From Gemmatimonadota bacterium (lineage in GTDB: Bacteria; Gemmatimonadota; Gemmatimonadetes; Gemmatimonadales; GWC2-71-9), in the NCBI GenBank assembly GCA_003222195.1, contig QHVB01000026.1, positions 1 to 64,000 on the forward strand: a DNA stretch of 64,000 nt, in the 5' to 3' direction. Under the pieces are notes generated by a model that made no database searches, was not told the origin of the DNA, and saw only the letters and a list, made by a program, of their open reading frames with translations. The translations under genes and the position numbers were made by a program. This document shows positions 22,298 to 29,674 of this stretch, piece after piece (the first letter of the stretch is position 1; the number at the start of each line of letters is the position of its first letter).

Positions 22298-22822
22298 ATG
22301 CGCCAAAGGACTTTTTCACTCGGATTCGTGCCGGTCGCTTCGTTCCTCGTCGCGTGCGCCGAGCCTCAGCTGACGGCACCTGCGAATGTCGCTAACCTGG
22401 CTGCCTCGGCTCAGCAGCTCGCGGCACCACCGGCCTGCGAGCACGTGAGTGGGGCGTTTGTTTTTACGACATTTCAGTTCACAAGCCAGACGACCGCCGT
22501 CGGCGCCGGCACATTGCTGGGGGACCTGTCCGGGCGATTTAGCGCCGAGTACTTCGATATCCAGCAGCGGGGCAGCGGTGTAATCCACATGCTGGCCCAT
22601 CACACGATGACGAGGAGCACCGGGACGATCAGGACGTCCGACGAGATCTTGCTTCTCCCAGATCAGGATCCAGCCGTGGGCCGACCCAATTCGCGCCTGG
22701 ACGTGATCGGCGGAACGGGTGCGTATGACGGAGCGACAGGCCTCCTCCACACCCACGGTCAACTGAACCTCGCAACGCTGGCTGGGTCTCTCCAGTATAG
22801 GGGACAGGTTTGCGTCCCGTGA
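22298..22822 (+). CDS. Lipoprotein, possibly DUF3224/allene-oxide-cyclase-barrel-like
   Basis: ATG 22298 follows GGGAGG. The 174-residue product has a lipoprotein signal (SLGFVPVASFLVACAEPQ, Cys near residue 18). The mature domain ends with SRLDVIGGTGAYDGATGLLHTHG, and the G-G-T-G-x-Y-x-G-A-x-G motif is typical of small beta barrels such as DUF3224, dirigent-like and allene-oxide-cyclase-like proteins. The following cassette (23029) encodes a clear DUF3224 protein. Start, signal and motif are clear; the family placement is a suggestion. Confidence 0.72.
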   Translation: MRQRTFSLGFVPVASFLVACAEPQLTAPANVANLAASAQQLAAPPACEHVSGAFVFTTFQFTSQTTAVGAGTLLGDLSGRFSAEYFDIQQRGSGVIHMLAHHTMTRSTGTIRTSDEILLLPDQDPAVGRPNSRLDVIGGTGAYDGATGLLHTHGQLNLATLAGSLQYRGQVCVP

Positions 22823-22861
22823 ACCACGCAGGTGTAGGACTGAGAGGCCACCGGGAGCGCT

Positions 22862-22948
22862 GCTTAAGCGCTTGACGCTGACGGCGCGCGTAGATTGAGG
22901 AATGAGTCTTTCTTCAGCGCGCCGCAGCTTAGGCGCACTCCGTTAGGC
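22862..22948 (+). repeat. attC site (87 bp, class A) with damaged R''
   Basis: The left core reads GCTTAAG (22862-22868) instead of GCCTAAC, as if a two-base deletion joined R'' to the arm; R' GTTAGGC (22942-22948), loop and right arm are normal. Confidence 0.88.
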
Positions 22949-23028
22949 AGCGCCACTCAATCGCATTTGGCGCCTGCAGACTGTAGCCTCGGAAATCCTG
23001 TTTCCGATCACCTGGCCGAGGGAGAAAC

Positions 23029-23427
23029 ATGAAGAACGTTGCGAACTCCCGATTCACCATCAAGAGCTGGGACGAGAAGACTTATGGTGAAGGCCAGGGC
23101 CTACCAAAGCTGACTCGGGCCGCCGTCACAAAGTCGTTCAGCGGCGATATCGCGGGCGAAGGTCACGTCGAATACTTGATGATGTACCGCAGCGACGGCT
23201 CGGCCACGTTCGTCGGCATCGAGCGGTTCGTCGGGCACATTGCAGGGAAAGCGGGCAGCTTTGTGCTCCAACGCATGGGAGTATTCGAGAACGGCGTGGC
23301 GAAGGAGTCCTATTCCGTCATCCCTGGCTCCGGAACCGGAGAGCTTCGAGGCCTGCGCGGCGAGGGCACCTCGGGCGTTGGGCACGGGACTGAGCATCCT
23401 CTAACATTGCAATATGAGTTGGAATAG
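23029..23427 (+). CDS. DUF3224 family protein
   Basis: A 132-residue soluble protein. It matches DUF3224 throughout: FTIKSWDEKTYGE, LTRAAVTKSFSGDIAGEGHV, YLMMYRSDGSATFVGIERFV, GHIAGKAGSFVLQRMGVFE, and the closing VIPGSGTGELRGLRGEG. The fold is a small beta barrel; no enzymatic role is established. ATG 23029 follows GGGAGAAAC. It has no signal peptide, unlike many array neighbours. Confidence 0.9.
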   Translation: MKNVANSRFTIKSWDEKTYGEGQGLPKLTRAAVTKSFSGDIAGEGHVEYLMMYRSDGSATFVGIERFVGHIAGKAGSFVLQRMGVFENGVAKESYSVIPGSGTGELRGLRGEGTSGVGHGTEHPLTLQYELE

Positions 23428-23473
23428 CTTGGCGCCGTTCAGATCCTCCATCTAAAGCGCAACAAACACCTCC

Positions 23474-23638
23474 ATGAAAACAGTCTTCTGCAAGCTCATT
23501 CCGCCTCGTCCCACCTTTCCACAGGATATGTCGCCGGCCGAAGCCAAGCTGATGCAGGATCATGCGGCGTACTGGAGAGCGGGCGCGGGGTTCCGAGTCT
23601 ATATCACGAAGTACGCTGCAGTAGAATTGCGTTTGTGA
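23474..23638 (+). pseudogene. YciI-like gene remnant with internal deletion
   Basis: ATG 23474 opens MKTVFCKLIPPRPTFPQDM, SPAEAKLMQDHAAYWR, a good YciI-like N-terminus (VFCKLIPPRPTF and HAAYWR are typical). It then jumps to AGAGFRVYITKY, which resembles the family's far C-terminus, and runs into attC loop sequence (AVELRL) to stop at 23638. The expected middle (about 45 residues, including the conserved D-P and catalytic-like His/Asp region) is missing. No complete attC separates it from the DUF3224 gene upstream. Confidence 0.72.
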
Positions 23639-23663
23639 ACCTCCTAGGCACACTCCGTTAGGC
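23612..23663 (+). repeat. attC relic: loop and right core
   Basis: CAGTAGAATTGCGTTTGTGAA is not quoted in full here; the class B loop block starts at 23619, then TAGGCACACTCC and R' GTTAGGC (23657-23663). Left half and much of the right arm are missing. Confidence 0.82.
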
Positions 23664-23668
23664 AGCCA

Positions 23669-23959
23669 ATGTCGGCACTACTCGTCTTATCAGAAGCGCG
23701 TATTGCTCAGGAGATTCGGCAGGCGGAGGAAGTCATGGTTGCCGCAGCCCAGTGGCGTCGCGCGTGGCGCCGGCGGGTGTTTTTCCTGACGCTCCGTTGC
23801 GCCGCCATCTACGCGGTTGGTGGCGCGCTCGCATGGGCGAGTCTCGGTCTGACGGGCGACGCTGCTCAGATCGCCTTGTGGAGCGGTTTGCTCCTGAGTA
23901 ACGCGGGGCCGGCTCTATTCGCTTATGCGTTTTGGATGCGTGAGCAGGGCAGTTGGTGA
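23669..23959 (+). CDS. Small two-helix membrane protein
   Basis: A 96-residue protein starting ATG six bases after the attC core. An amphipathic, charged N-terminal helix (EARIAQEIRQAEEVMVAAAQWRR is not quoted whole; it spans residues 9-31) precedes two transmembrane helices, about residues 38-59 (FLTLRCAAIYAVGGALAWAS) and 66-89 (IALWSGLLLSNAGPALFAYA). No family recognised. Single-gene cassette. Confidence 0.7.
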   Translation: MSALLVLSEARIAQEIRQAEEVMVAAAQWRRAWRRRVFFLTLRCAAIYAVGGALAWASLGLTGDAAQIALWSGLLLSNAGPALFAYAFWMREQGSW

Positions 23960-23981
23960 ATTCTCGCGATCTAGGTCGGCT

Positions 23982-24083
23982 GCCGAACACGCGCCTGAAG
24001 CTGACGGCGCCCGTCGGCTGTGGTAAACTTGTGTTTATGAACTGTCCAGCACGGCGCCGCAGCTTAGGCGCACCACGTTAACC
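23982..24083 (+). repeat. attC site (102 bp, class B) with both cores mutated
   Basis: Left core GCCGAAC (23982-23988) and right core GTTAACC (24077-24083); arms and loop (GTGGTAAACTTG) still class B. Likely poorly recombinogenic. Confidence 0.88.
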
Positions 24084-24102
24084 TGCTGAACTGTGACCGA
24101 CT

Positions 24103-24549
24103 ATGCCTTCAATCTTTGACCCTGGAGTTCGGGCTGCGATTTTGGATCGGATCGCCCGACTGACACCCGAGCGCAAGCCGGTCTGGGGTCGATTCACGGC
24201 GCCGGAAATGGTGTGTCATATAAGCTGCGATCTGCGGCAGGGGCTCGGTGAGCTCGAGGCCGGTCCACCATCCGGACCTCTGGCGCGTTTTCCACTGAAT
24301 TGGCTCGCGATTCACGTCCTACCATGGCCGAAAGGGAAAGGGAAAAGCCCGCCTGAGTTCCTCGCGACCCGTCCTACCACCTGGGCGGCCGACGTAGGTC
24401 GACTGCGCGAGCTGATTCAGCGCTTCGGGGCGCGTGGCCCGGCCGCAGCCTGGCCGGCGAGCCGGGTCTTTGGATCCATTTCCGGGCCGAGCTGGGGTGC
24501 CATGGAGTACAAGCATCTGGATCATCATTTGCGTCAGTTTGGTGTGTGA
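24103..24549 (+). CDS. DUF1569 (DinB-like) protein
   Basis: A 148-residue helical protein. It has the DUF1569 signature: W-x-R-F-T-A-P-E-M-V-C-H-I (residues 29-41), the proline-rich PWPKGKGKSPPEF, and the C-terminal FGSISGPSWGAMEYKHLDHHL with the HxxHHLRQF end (YKHLDHHLRQFGV). Histidines at about 39, 139 and 143 could form the DinB-type metal triad. DinB-like proteins are four-helix bundles, often thiol-dependent transferases. Start ATG 24103. Confidence 0.87.
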   Translation: MPSIFDPGVRAAILDRIARLTPERKPVWGRFTAPEMVCHISCDLRQGLGELEAGPPSGPLARFPLNWLAIHVLPWPKGKGKSPPEFLATRPTTWAADVGRLRELIQRFGARGPAAAWPASRVFGSISGPSWGAMEYKHLDHHLRQFGV

Positions 24550-24586
24550 GCCGGTGCCGTGCGCCGTTTTGCTGTTGTCGTCTTCT

Positions 24587-24637
24587 AGTTGTGAATATTC
24601 CAATCAGGCGCCGCAGCGTAGGCGCACCCCGTTAGAC
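24587..24637 (+). repeat. attC relic: right half
   Basis: GTTGTGAATATTCC, AGGCGCCGCAGCGTAGGCGC and R' GTTAGAC (24631-24637) are the right half of a class B site; no R'' is found upstream. Confidence 0.83.
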
Positions 24638-24653
24638 CGCCCCACGGGCCTCA

Positions 24654-24953
24654 ATGCACGTCATGCTTGAAGCGATGGACAAGGAACCCAGCCTCCGGGC
24701 AATTTGGGCCGGTGCCGCCGTGCTAGGACTGGTCGGCTACGCGGCCGTGCGCTTTCGACGCTGGCTGGTTCTCCCAGCGCTAGCCCTCATCGCGGTGGCG
24801 GCTTGGACGCAGCTCGGCGATCTCCTCGACCCACAGGTCGGCCCGGCCATCATGCAGCAGGCGGGTCGGTGGTACGTTGGACAAGCGGGCGCGGCTGTCG
24901 CTTTGGCCGTGATCCTGTGCGTGCTGGGCCTGGCTCCGAGGCGTGCGGTCTAA
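24654..24953 (+). CDS. Small membrane protein (99 aa)
   Basis: Starts ATG 24654 (24663 and 24669 are alternative ATGs in frame). Three hydrophobic segments: AIWAGAAVLGLVGYAAVRF, WLVLPALALIAVAAWTQLG and AGAAVALAVILCVLGLAP. No family recognised. The TAA stop is in a GTCTAAC core that is otherwise without an attC. Confidence 0.7.
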   Translation: MHVMLEAMDKEPSLRAIWAGAAVLGLVGYAAVRFRRWLVLPALALIAVAAWTQLGDLLDPQVGPAIMQQAGRWYVGQAGAAVALAVILCVLGLAPRRAV

Positions 24954-24960
24954 CAAGTGC
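24948..24960 (+). repeat. attC relic: R'' core only
   Basis: GTCTAAC plus AAGTGC is all that remains; the next gene's GTG start (24957) lies inside it. Confidence 0.75.
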
Positions 24961-25415
24961 ATCATCTCCTCCTCCTGCTCGGGACATTCGCCTTCTGCGT
25001 GGGCAGCGCCGTAATTCCAGTGTTGCACGCCGAGACGTATCTGATCACCGCCTCGCTACTCGCACCGCCGGAGCTCCGCTGGCTCCTGGTCATCGCGGCT
25101 ACCAGCGGTCAGATGCTCGGCAAGGTCGGCATGTACTACGCCGGGCGGGGTATGAAGCTGATTCCGGGCGAACGCATGCAGCGTCGGATCCAGTTGGCGG
25201 CGGCGCGATACGGCGACAAGCGACAGATCGGCAACGCCTTGGTGTTCGTGAGTGCGACGTCGGGGTTCCCGCCGTTCTATCTCGTGAGCATCGCGGCGGG
25301 CATGCTCACATTCCCACTCATGCCGTTCATCATCTTCGGCGTCGCCGGTCGCTTGATCCGGTTCGCGGTGGCCGTCTTCCTTCCTCACTGGGGAATGGCA
25401 GCAACCGCGGCGTGA
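24957..25415 (+). CDS. DedA/VTT-like membrane protein
   Basis: A 152-residue protein beginning GTG 24957 within an attC remnant. It carries AVIPVLHAETYLITASLL, then an amphipathic re-entrant region with VIAATSGQMLGKVGMYYAGR, and NALVFVSATSGFPPFYLVSI AAGM-type glycine-rich helices, the pattern of the VTT (DedA/SNARE-associated) domain: acidic E in a P...E start, G-x-x-x-G and F/Y-x-x-G-R. VTT proteins include flippases and scramblases for lipid carriers. The frame may have lost an N-terminal helix when the attC was deleted. Confidence 0.72.
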   Translation: MHHLLLLLGTFAFCVGSAVIPVLHAETYLITASLLAPPELRWLLVIAATSGQMLGKVGMYYAGRGMKLIPGERMQRRIQLAAARYGDKRQIGNALVFVSATSGFPPFYLVSIAAGMLTFPLMPFIIFGVAGRLIRFAVAVFLPHWGMAATAA

Positions 25416-25432
25416 GTTTGGGTGAAGCCGCT

Positions 25433-25464
25433 GCCTAACATGCGCCTGAAGCTGACGGCGCCCG
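25433..25464 (+). repeat. attC relic: left half
   Basis: R'' GCCTAAC (25433-25439) followed by TGCGCCTGAAGCTGACGGCGCCC; the loop and right half are missing and the next gene starts 20 bases later. Confidence 0.85.
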
Positions 25465-25483
25465 GTCTCTGAGGAATTTCACA

Positions 25484-27580
25484 ATGAGACTCCAGCGCAC
25501 CACAAGCGCCTTCATCGCCTCCGTCTGTCTGGTTGCGGGATCACGAGCGTTCGCTCAAACAGCTGACTCGGGCTGGGTCGGACAGCGCATCGTCATGCTG
25601 AGCGGCATGGGGGAGGTGCACAGTCCGCTTGATAGCATGCAGGTCGCATCTCAAGTTGGCATCAATCTGGTCATGCCGGTCACGCGGGTTGAAGGACGGC
25701 GATTGTGGGTTGTTTCGACAAGCGGGGGCGACTCGGGGTGGGTGGACAGTGACGCAGTGCGTCGACTGCCTGAGGCAATTCCGTACTTCACGCACCTGAT
25801 CGAACGCGAGCCAAGCAATTGGGATGCGTACCTCCGTCGAGCGGAGGCCGAGCATGCCCTGAATCAGCGAGACGCAGCCACGGCGGACTACAGCAAAGCG
25901 ATCGAGCTTCATCCGGCCGAGGCGTTTCTCTATCTGCGGCGTGGAAGGCACTACAACAGCCTGCGTGCCTGCGACCGGGCGCTGAGCGACTTCGATAAGG
26001 CCATCACGCTCGCGCCGACCTCGGCGCCCCAGGGCTACAATCTCGTGGTCGAGCTGTACAGCCTCGAGTCTAGTGTCTATTCCGGGTGCGCAGATTCCAC
26101 GCTTCGGGATCCCCGGCGCGCTATTGCCACAATTCAGCACGCCATCGCGCTTGATTCCACTCGGGCCACGTTCTTCGTGATTCTTGCCGGTGCGTATGCC
26201 AGCGGTGGCAATCTCACCGCTGCGGTTGACGCATTGAAGCGCGCGCTGGCATCTCCTGGGGCGGCACCGTCGTATCGCCCGTATTGGCAACGGCAGCTTG
26301 ATGAGTACGAGCGGGCGTTGGCGACACAGAGGGTGAAGCGACAAGGCTCGTCGGCGTCCGACAGTGCAATGGCGCTCAATCGCACGGGACGCTGGTCCGA
26401 GGCTGCCGATCAGGCCCGTCGCTACCTCGCGTCGGCACGGCTCGGATCGCGGGACGAAAGCTGCCGCGTGCGAGTCATGCTCGCATACTCGGAAATGCAG
26501 CTTGTGCACCAAGACAGTGCCAACGCCGTGCTCGCTAGCGCCGATTCTACCTGCGAAGGCACTAGGGCAAAGGAAGAGATGGCCCACGATCTCGCGCAGT
26601 TGCATCGAAACGTGCCCGGCCTGGCCAGGCTAGGCGCGTCGCCGAGCTCCGATGGATCCTGGGCAACCGGAGATCCTCGAACCCTCGGTCTGAATGTTAG
26701 AGCGCTTGAAGGTCACCTGAGTATCTGCGAGAGGACTGGGGCCGACGCGTGCTTGGTGGTTTATCGCGATACGATTGTCCAGGAGTGGTATTCACCACGT
26801 TATCGAGAACCGATGTACGCGATGTCGTCGACAAAGTCCATCACCGCATTGTTGGTTGGCATGCTGCTCGACGAGGGACGGCTCAAGAGCCTCGATGACC
26901 GCGTCTGCACCTACGTGCGTAACTGGTGCGATGGCCTTCGGGCACGTGTCACCTTGCGTCACCTCCTCAGCATGACTTCAGGGCTTCCCCGCATGTACGC
27001 AAATGGTGTTGGCTACACGAGTGACAAAGACAAATTCGTCGAGGATCTGACTCCGACGAATGAGCCGGGCAGTTCGTGGGCGTACAGCAATGAAGGGGCA
27101 CAACTCCTGTCTCCCATCCTCGATGCGGCGGCGGGTGAACCGATTCAAGACTACGCCCTTCGCCGACTCTTCCGTCCACTCGGGATGGACCACACGCGGC
27201 TACACGCGGATGGGAAGGGCCACGCCTGGACCTATGCGGACGCGGAGACCACACCGCGCGATCTCGCGCGTCTGGGGCGCTTGATCCTCCACAAGGGACT
27301 GTCAGACGGCAGGCGGATCGTCAGTCAAGCCTGGATCGAGACCGCCACACAACCATCGCAACAGATGAACCCCCGCTATGGCTTGCTGTGGTGGATCGAT
27401 CCCGAGGCGAAGGCGATCGCCATGCACGGTCATCTTGATACGGACGTGCACATCCTGCCGGATCTCGCTTTGGTGGTGGTACGAATGCAGACAAGGCCCT
27501 TCGCCGGCGTGCCCGAGGGGACATACGAGCGCGAAGCTGTTCCTCTATATAGAGAATTCGTTGCGCGCGAGGCCCATTGA
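25484..27580 (+). CDS. Secreted TPR - beta-lactamase-fold serine hydrolase fusion
   Basis: A 698-residue protein, the largest cassette gene. Signal peptide about residues 1-25; an SH3-like beta region (residues 30-90, WVGQRIVML ... GGDSGWVDSDAV); TPR repeats from about 95 to 310 (NWDAYLRRAEAEHALNQRD, ATADYSKAIELHP, LYLRRGRHYNSL, AVDALKRALASPG); then a class C beta-lactamase/DD-peptidase-like domain from about 410 with S448-S-T-K451 as SxxK, Y534-S-N536 and the C-terminal MHGHLDT block near 650. The family includes esterases and peptidases. The TPR part may bind a partner. ATG 25484 follows GAGG. Confidence 0.87.
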   Translation: MRLQRTTSAFIASVCLVAGSRAFAQTADSGWVGQRIVMLSGMGEVHSPLDSMQVASQVGINLVMPVTRVEGRRLWVVSTSGGDSGWVDSDAVRRLPEAIPYFTHLIEREPSNWDAYLRRAEAEHALNQRDAATADYSKAIELHPAEAFLYLRRGRHYNSLRACDRALSDFDKAITLAPTSAPQGYNLVVELYSLESSVYSGCADSTLRDPRRAIATIQHAIALDSTRATFFVILAGAYASGGNLTAAVDALKRALASPGAAPSYRPYWQRQLDEYERALATQRVKRQGSSASDSAMALNRTGRWSEAADQARRYLASARLGSRDESCRVRVMLAYSEMQLVHQDSANAVLASADSTCEGTRAKEEMAHDLAQLHRNVPGLARLGASPSSDGSWATGDPRTLGLNVRALEGHLSICERTGADACLVVYRDTIVQEWYSPRYREPMYAMSSTKSITALLVGMLLDEGRLKSLDDRVCTYVRNWCDGLRARVTLRHLLSMTSGLPRMYANGVGYTSDKDKFVEDLTPTNEPGSSWAYSNEGAQLLSPILDAAAGEPIQDYALRRLFRPLGMDHTRLHADGKGHAWTYADAETTPRDLARLGRLILHKGLSDGRRIVSQAWIETATQPSQQMNPRYGLLWWIDPEAKAIAMHGHLDTDVHILPDLALVVVRMQTRPFAGVPEGTYEREAVPLYREFVAREAH

Positions 27581-27780
27581 TACTCAATGGTGCTGGCAAC
27601 CAGACCCGCTTCCTTCGGGTCCCGTCCGCTGATATCCTGGCGCGGCCGGATGTCGAGGCGCTGATAACCGCCGCGGTCGCTCGGTCCAAGACGCCATTTC
27701 GAGATATCGGGCGACACGTTCTGATTATCCGCTCAATATCGGCCAAGCAGCGTCCGCGTCGCAGGGCCCGTGCCGCCTAA
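27577..27780 (+). pseudogene. C-terminal fragment of a DUF1801 protein
   Basis: The frame has no ATG; a TTG at 27577 overlaps the preceding stop. It reads SADILARPDVEALITAAVAR, SKTPFRDIGRHVLIIRSISA, KQRPRR, which I recognise as the usual end of DUF1801/YdhG proteins (R-P-D/E-V-x-A-L-I-x-x-A, V-x-G-R-x-x-L-V-I-K-S-V-S-A-K-Q-R-P-R). The N-terminal two thirds are absent. The stop is in the attC core at 27775. A complete DUF1801-type protein is encoded at 55649. Confidence 0.72.
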
Positions 27781-27823
27781 CAGGCCGGGTGCGCCGCCGC
27801 ACCTTAGGCGCACTCCGTTAAGC
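27775..27823 (+). repeat. Compact attC-like site (49 bp)
   Basis: R'' GCCTAAC (27775-27781) and R' GTTAAGC (27817-27823) flank only 35 bases, with CCTTAGGCGCACTCC as the right arm. Much shorter than other sites; either a deletion product or a minimal hairpin. Confidence 0.82.
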
Positions 27824-27882
27824 GCGCCGCTCCTCTCTCCCCAACGCCGCAGCGCAAGTCCTCTACTGTAGGAGCCCCCAGT

Positions 27883-28365
27883 ATGTCCGCTCACGTCGTC
27901 ACACCTGGTGATCGGTCGCTCGCTCCATCCCCCGAGCTCGGCGCCAAGCTCGTCGCGCTCGCTGGAATCGGGCTGGTTGGCTACGGACTGATGTTCCTCA
28001 TCCGGAACTTTACCAGGTTCATTGAACTCGGCCTCACGCCGGAGCAGGTCGGCGGCACGCCCGAGCAGATCCGTGCGTTCAGCCCGCACCTCTTCTACTA
28101 TATCAGTCACCTGCAAGCAGCGGTGGCCGGTTTCCTCATCGCCCTTGGGGTCGCGGTGATTCTGCTGGCGTGGCGAGGGATTCGCGCCGGGCAGCGCTGG
28201 GCTCTGTGGACGGCACTCCTCGTGCCCGTGATTGCGCTCGCCTTCGGGTTGCCTCTGCACTACGTCTATGGCCTCGCCACCCTCGGCCATCTCGGACCCA
28301 TCTATCTCGATGTGGCTATCTTGCTTGTCGGAACCCTGCTCGCGCGGAGGGCCTTCGCGCGATGA
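27883..28365 (+). CDS. Four-helix membrane protein (160 aa)
   Basis: ATG 27883 follows TAGGAGCC. Helices at about 24-42 (VALAGIGLVGYGLMFLIRNF), 80-98 (AAVAGFLIALGVAVILLAW), 109-126 (ALLVPVIALAFGLPLHYV) and 134-153 (GPIYLDVAILLVGTLLA). A short loop between helices one and two includes the segment EQVGGTPEQIRAFSP. No family is recognised. The stop overlaps the start of the next gene (ATGA). Confidence 0.75.
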   Translation: MSAHVVTPGDRSLAPSPELGAKLVALAGIGLVGYGLMFLIRNFTRFIELGLTPEQVGGTPEQIRAFSPHLFYYISHLQAAVAGFLIALGVAVILLAWRGIRAGQRWALWTALLVPVIALAFGLPLHYVYGLATLGHLGPIYLDVAILLVGTLLARRAFAR

Positions 28366-28661
28366 ATCTCGTTCTTCAAAGCACGGATCGCGTGCTGATC
28401 GAAAGCGTTCGGCTCGCGCTCGCAGGTGAGGGCATCGAGGTCGTGCTGAATGACGAATCGGGCGCCGCCCTCCCATTCGTCCCGGTGAAGGTGCTTGTCT
28501 CGAGCGTCGACTTTAAGCGGGCTCGCGAGATTGTACGGGATCTCGTGCCCACCTCTCCATCCTCAAGCGTCCCACGTGCGAATCGCCGGTTTTGGAGCGT
28601 CGTACTTCTGGCGCTGGCGATCTTGCTGCTCATTTTCTTCGGCAACATCTTGATCGGATGA
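28362..28661 (+). CDS. DUF2007-like protein with C-terminal membrane anchor
   Basis: A 99-residue protein translated from ATG 28362, which overlaps the upstream stop. Residues 1-66 show the DUF2007 (putative signal-transducing) pattern: LVLQSTDRVLIESVRLALAG, EGIEVVLNDESGA, then VKVLVSSVDFKRAREIVRDL, an ACT-like beta-alpha-beta fold. A C-terminal helix (SVVLLALAILLLIFFGNILI) anchors it in the membrane. Co-translation with the membrane protein upstream suggests they act together. Confidence 0.78.
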   Translation: MNLVLQSTDRVLIESVRLALAGEGIEVVLNDESGAALPFVPVKVLVSSVDFKRAREIVRDLVPTSPSSSVPRANRRFWSVVLLALAILLLIFFGNILIG

Positions 28662-28668
28662 GCGCGCT

Positions 28669-28710
28669 GTCCGACAAGCGCCTGGAAGTTGGCGGCACCG
28701 GCGCCGGCTG
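28669..28710 (+). repeat. attC relic: left half
   Basis: A mutated R'' (GTCCGAC, 28669-28675), then AAGCGCCTGGAAGTTGGCGGC; the right half is missing. Confidence 0.7.
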
Positions 28711-28719
28711 CGAGTGATT

Positions 28720-28735
28720 GTTGCATTCATGCAAC
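28720..28735. promoter_or_regulatory. Near-perfect dyad, possible operator
   Basis: GTTGCAT-TC-ATGCAAC is a 7-bp perfect inverted repeat with a two-base centre, 63 bases upstream of the lipoprotein start at 28798 and just after an attC relic. Its size fits a small dimeric regulator; no regulator is identified. Confidence 0.4.
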
Positions 28736-28780
28736 GAAACTTGGATGAGGGTCGTACCGTTCAGAGCCTCCAAAGTCCAA

Positions 28781-28799
28781 ATAATGCCGGAGGCATTAT
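28781..28799 (+). promoter_or_regulatory. Hairpin enclosing ribosome-binding site and start codon
   Basis: ATAATGCC (28781-28788) and GGCATTAT (28792-28799) are perfectly complementary around a GGA loop. The Shine-Dalgarno GGAGG is 28789-28793 and the start codon is 28798-28800, so both would be held in the hairpin in the mRNA. Confidence 0.6.
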
Positions 28800-29166
28800 G
28801 ACAGCTGCTGAGAATGCTCCTGCCGTAAAGCTGGTCTCCATTGCAAGCCCTGTGGTTGTCGTCACATGTGTGTGCGCCGCGATGGGCTGTGCAAGCCTGA
28901 GGTCGGCTGCTGAGTCTGCAGGACTCGTTCCGCTCGACAGCGCTCGGGCAGTGGCGGTGGCAGAGCACAACGTCTGCGGGGACGTATCCCCGGGTGATAC
29001 GACCTGCGTGCTCCGGGGGTATCGTCGCTCTGGTGGCCGGTTTGAGATCTTGCTCGATCGGCGTCCGCCGGTGGGCAACGACCGCGTCCTTGTCGCGATA
29101 CAGGGCAATGGTTCGCGAATCGACGTGACGCCGGTCGATACGGCGTCTGCGCGGCCTCAGCGCTGA
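28798..29166 (+). CDS. Small lipoprotein
   Basis: A 122-residue product from ATG 28798, directly after GGAGG. A hydrophobic stretch (ASPVVVVTCVCAAMGCASL) ends in a lipobox-like AMGCAS, so lipidation at about residue 31 is likely. The mature part includes ALDSARAVAVAEH-type helix, a disulfide-capable pair (NVCGDVSPGDTTCVL) and strands GRFEILLDRRPPVGNDRVLV. Unknown family. Translation may be controlled by the hairpin at 28781. Confidence 0.72.
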   Translation: MTAAENAPAVKLVSIASPVVVVTCVCAAMGCASLRSAAESAGLVPLDSARAVAVAEHNVCGDVSPGDTTCVLRGYRRSGGRFEILLDRRPPVGNDRVLVAIQGNGSRIDVTPVDTASARPQR

Positions 29167-29179
29167 CCGAGAGGTTGCC

Positions 29180-29542
29180 GTGAACCAAAAGGAATTGCGG
29201 ACCACGTTCGCTCATCCTACGCCGGAGCTCCCAGTGGAGGACGTAGAGCGGGCGCAGCAGCATTACCGCGATGCGCTCGGCTTCGAGATCCGTTGGCTCT
29301 ACCCAGGAGGCGATATCGGTGCCGTCTCCCGTGACAACGTCGCGATCTTCTTTCGCAGAAGAGCGCGTCCATTCGAACCTGCCGTTCACTGGGTATTTGC
29401 GGCGGAAATCGACGCCACGTACGAGGAATTGCGCTCCCTGGGCGCCCGAATCGTGGAGCCCCTCGAGAAAAAACCCTGGGGTTTGCGTCAGTTCACCGTG
29501 GAAGATATCGATGGAAATCGCTTCTACTTTCACTGCGACTGA
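29180..29542 (+). CDS. VOC (glyoxalase/bleomycin-resistance-like) protein
   Basis: A 120-residue single VOC domain from GTG 29180. It has the typical order PELPVEDVERAQQHYRDALGF, then WLYPGGDIGAVSRDNVAIFF, VHWVFAAEIDATYEELRSLG, EKKPWGLRQFTVEDIDGNRF. The final DxxGN...F block with a Glu/His pattern suggests a metal or substrate site. VOC proteins include glyoxalases, dioxygenases and antibiotic-binding proteins; the ligand cannot be read from the sequence. Confidence 0.87.
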   Translation: MNQKELRTTFAHPTPELPVEDVERAQQHYRDALGFEIRWLYPGGDIGAVSRDNVAIFFRRRARPFEPAVHWVFAAEIDATYEELRSLGARIVEPLEKKPWGLRQFTVEDIDGNRFYFHCD

Positions 29543-29552
29543 GCGGCAGGTT

Positions 29553-29573
29553 CTTAGGCGCACTCCGCTAGAC
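29553..29573 (+). repeat. attC relic: right end
   Basis: TTAGGCGCACTCC followed by GCTAGAC (29567-29573), a mutated right core, after the VOC stop. No left part. Confidence 0.7.
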
Positions 29574-29608
29574 GGCGGCATCACTCGCAGGTATAAGGAG
29601 ACCCCGTC

Positions 29609-29674
29609 ATGTGGCTGCTCGTGATCGCCTTCGTCGGCCTTCTCGTGGGTGATGGCCTGTTCCTCTTCTCGTGA
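29609..29674 (+). CDS. Tiny membrane peptide (21 aa)
   Basis: ATG 29609 after a good TAAGGAGA site encodes MWLLVIAFVGLLVGDGLFLF then S, a single hydrophobic helix, stopping at 29674. The stop overlaps the GTG of the next gene (GTGA), so the two may be co-translated. Too short for family assignment; supported by the ribosome-binding site and by the overlap. Confidence 0.5.
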   Translation: MWLLVIAFVGLLVGDGLFLFS

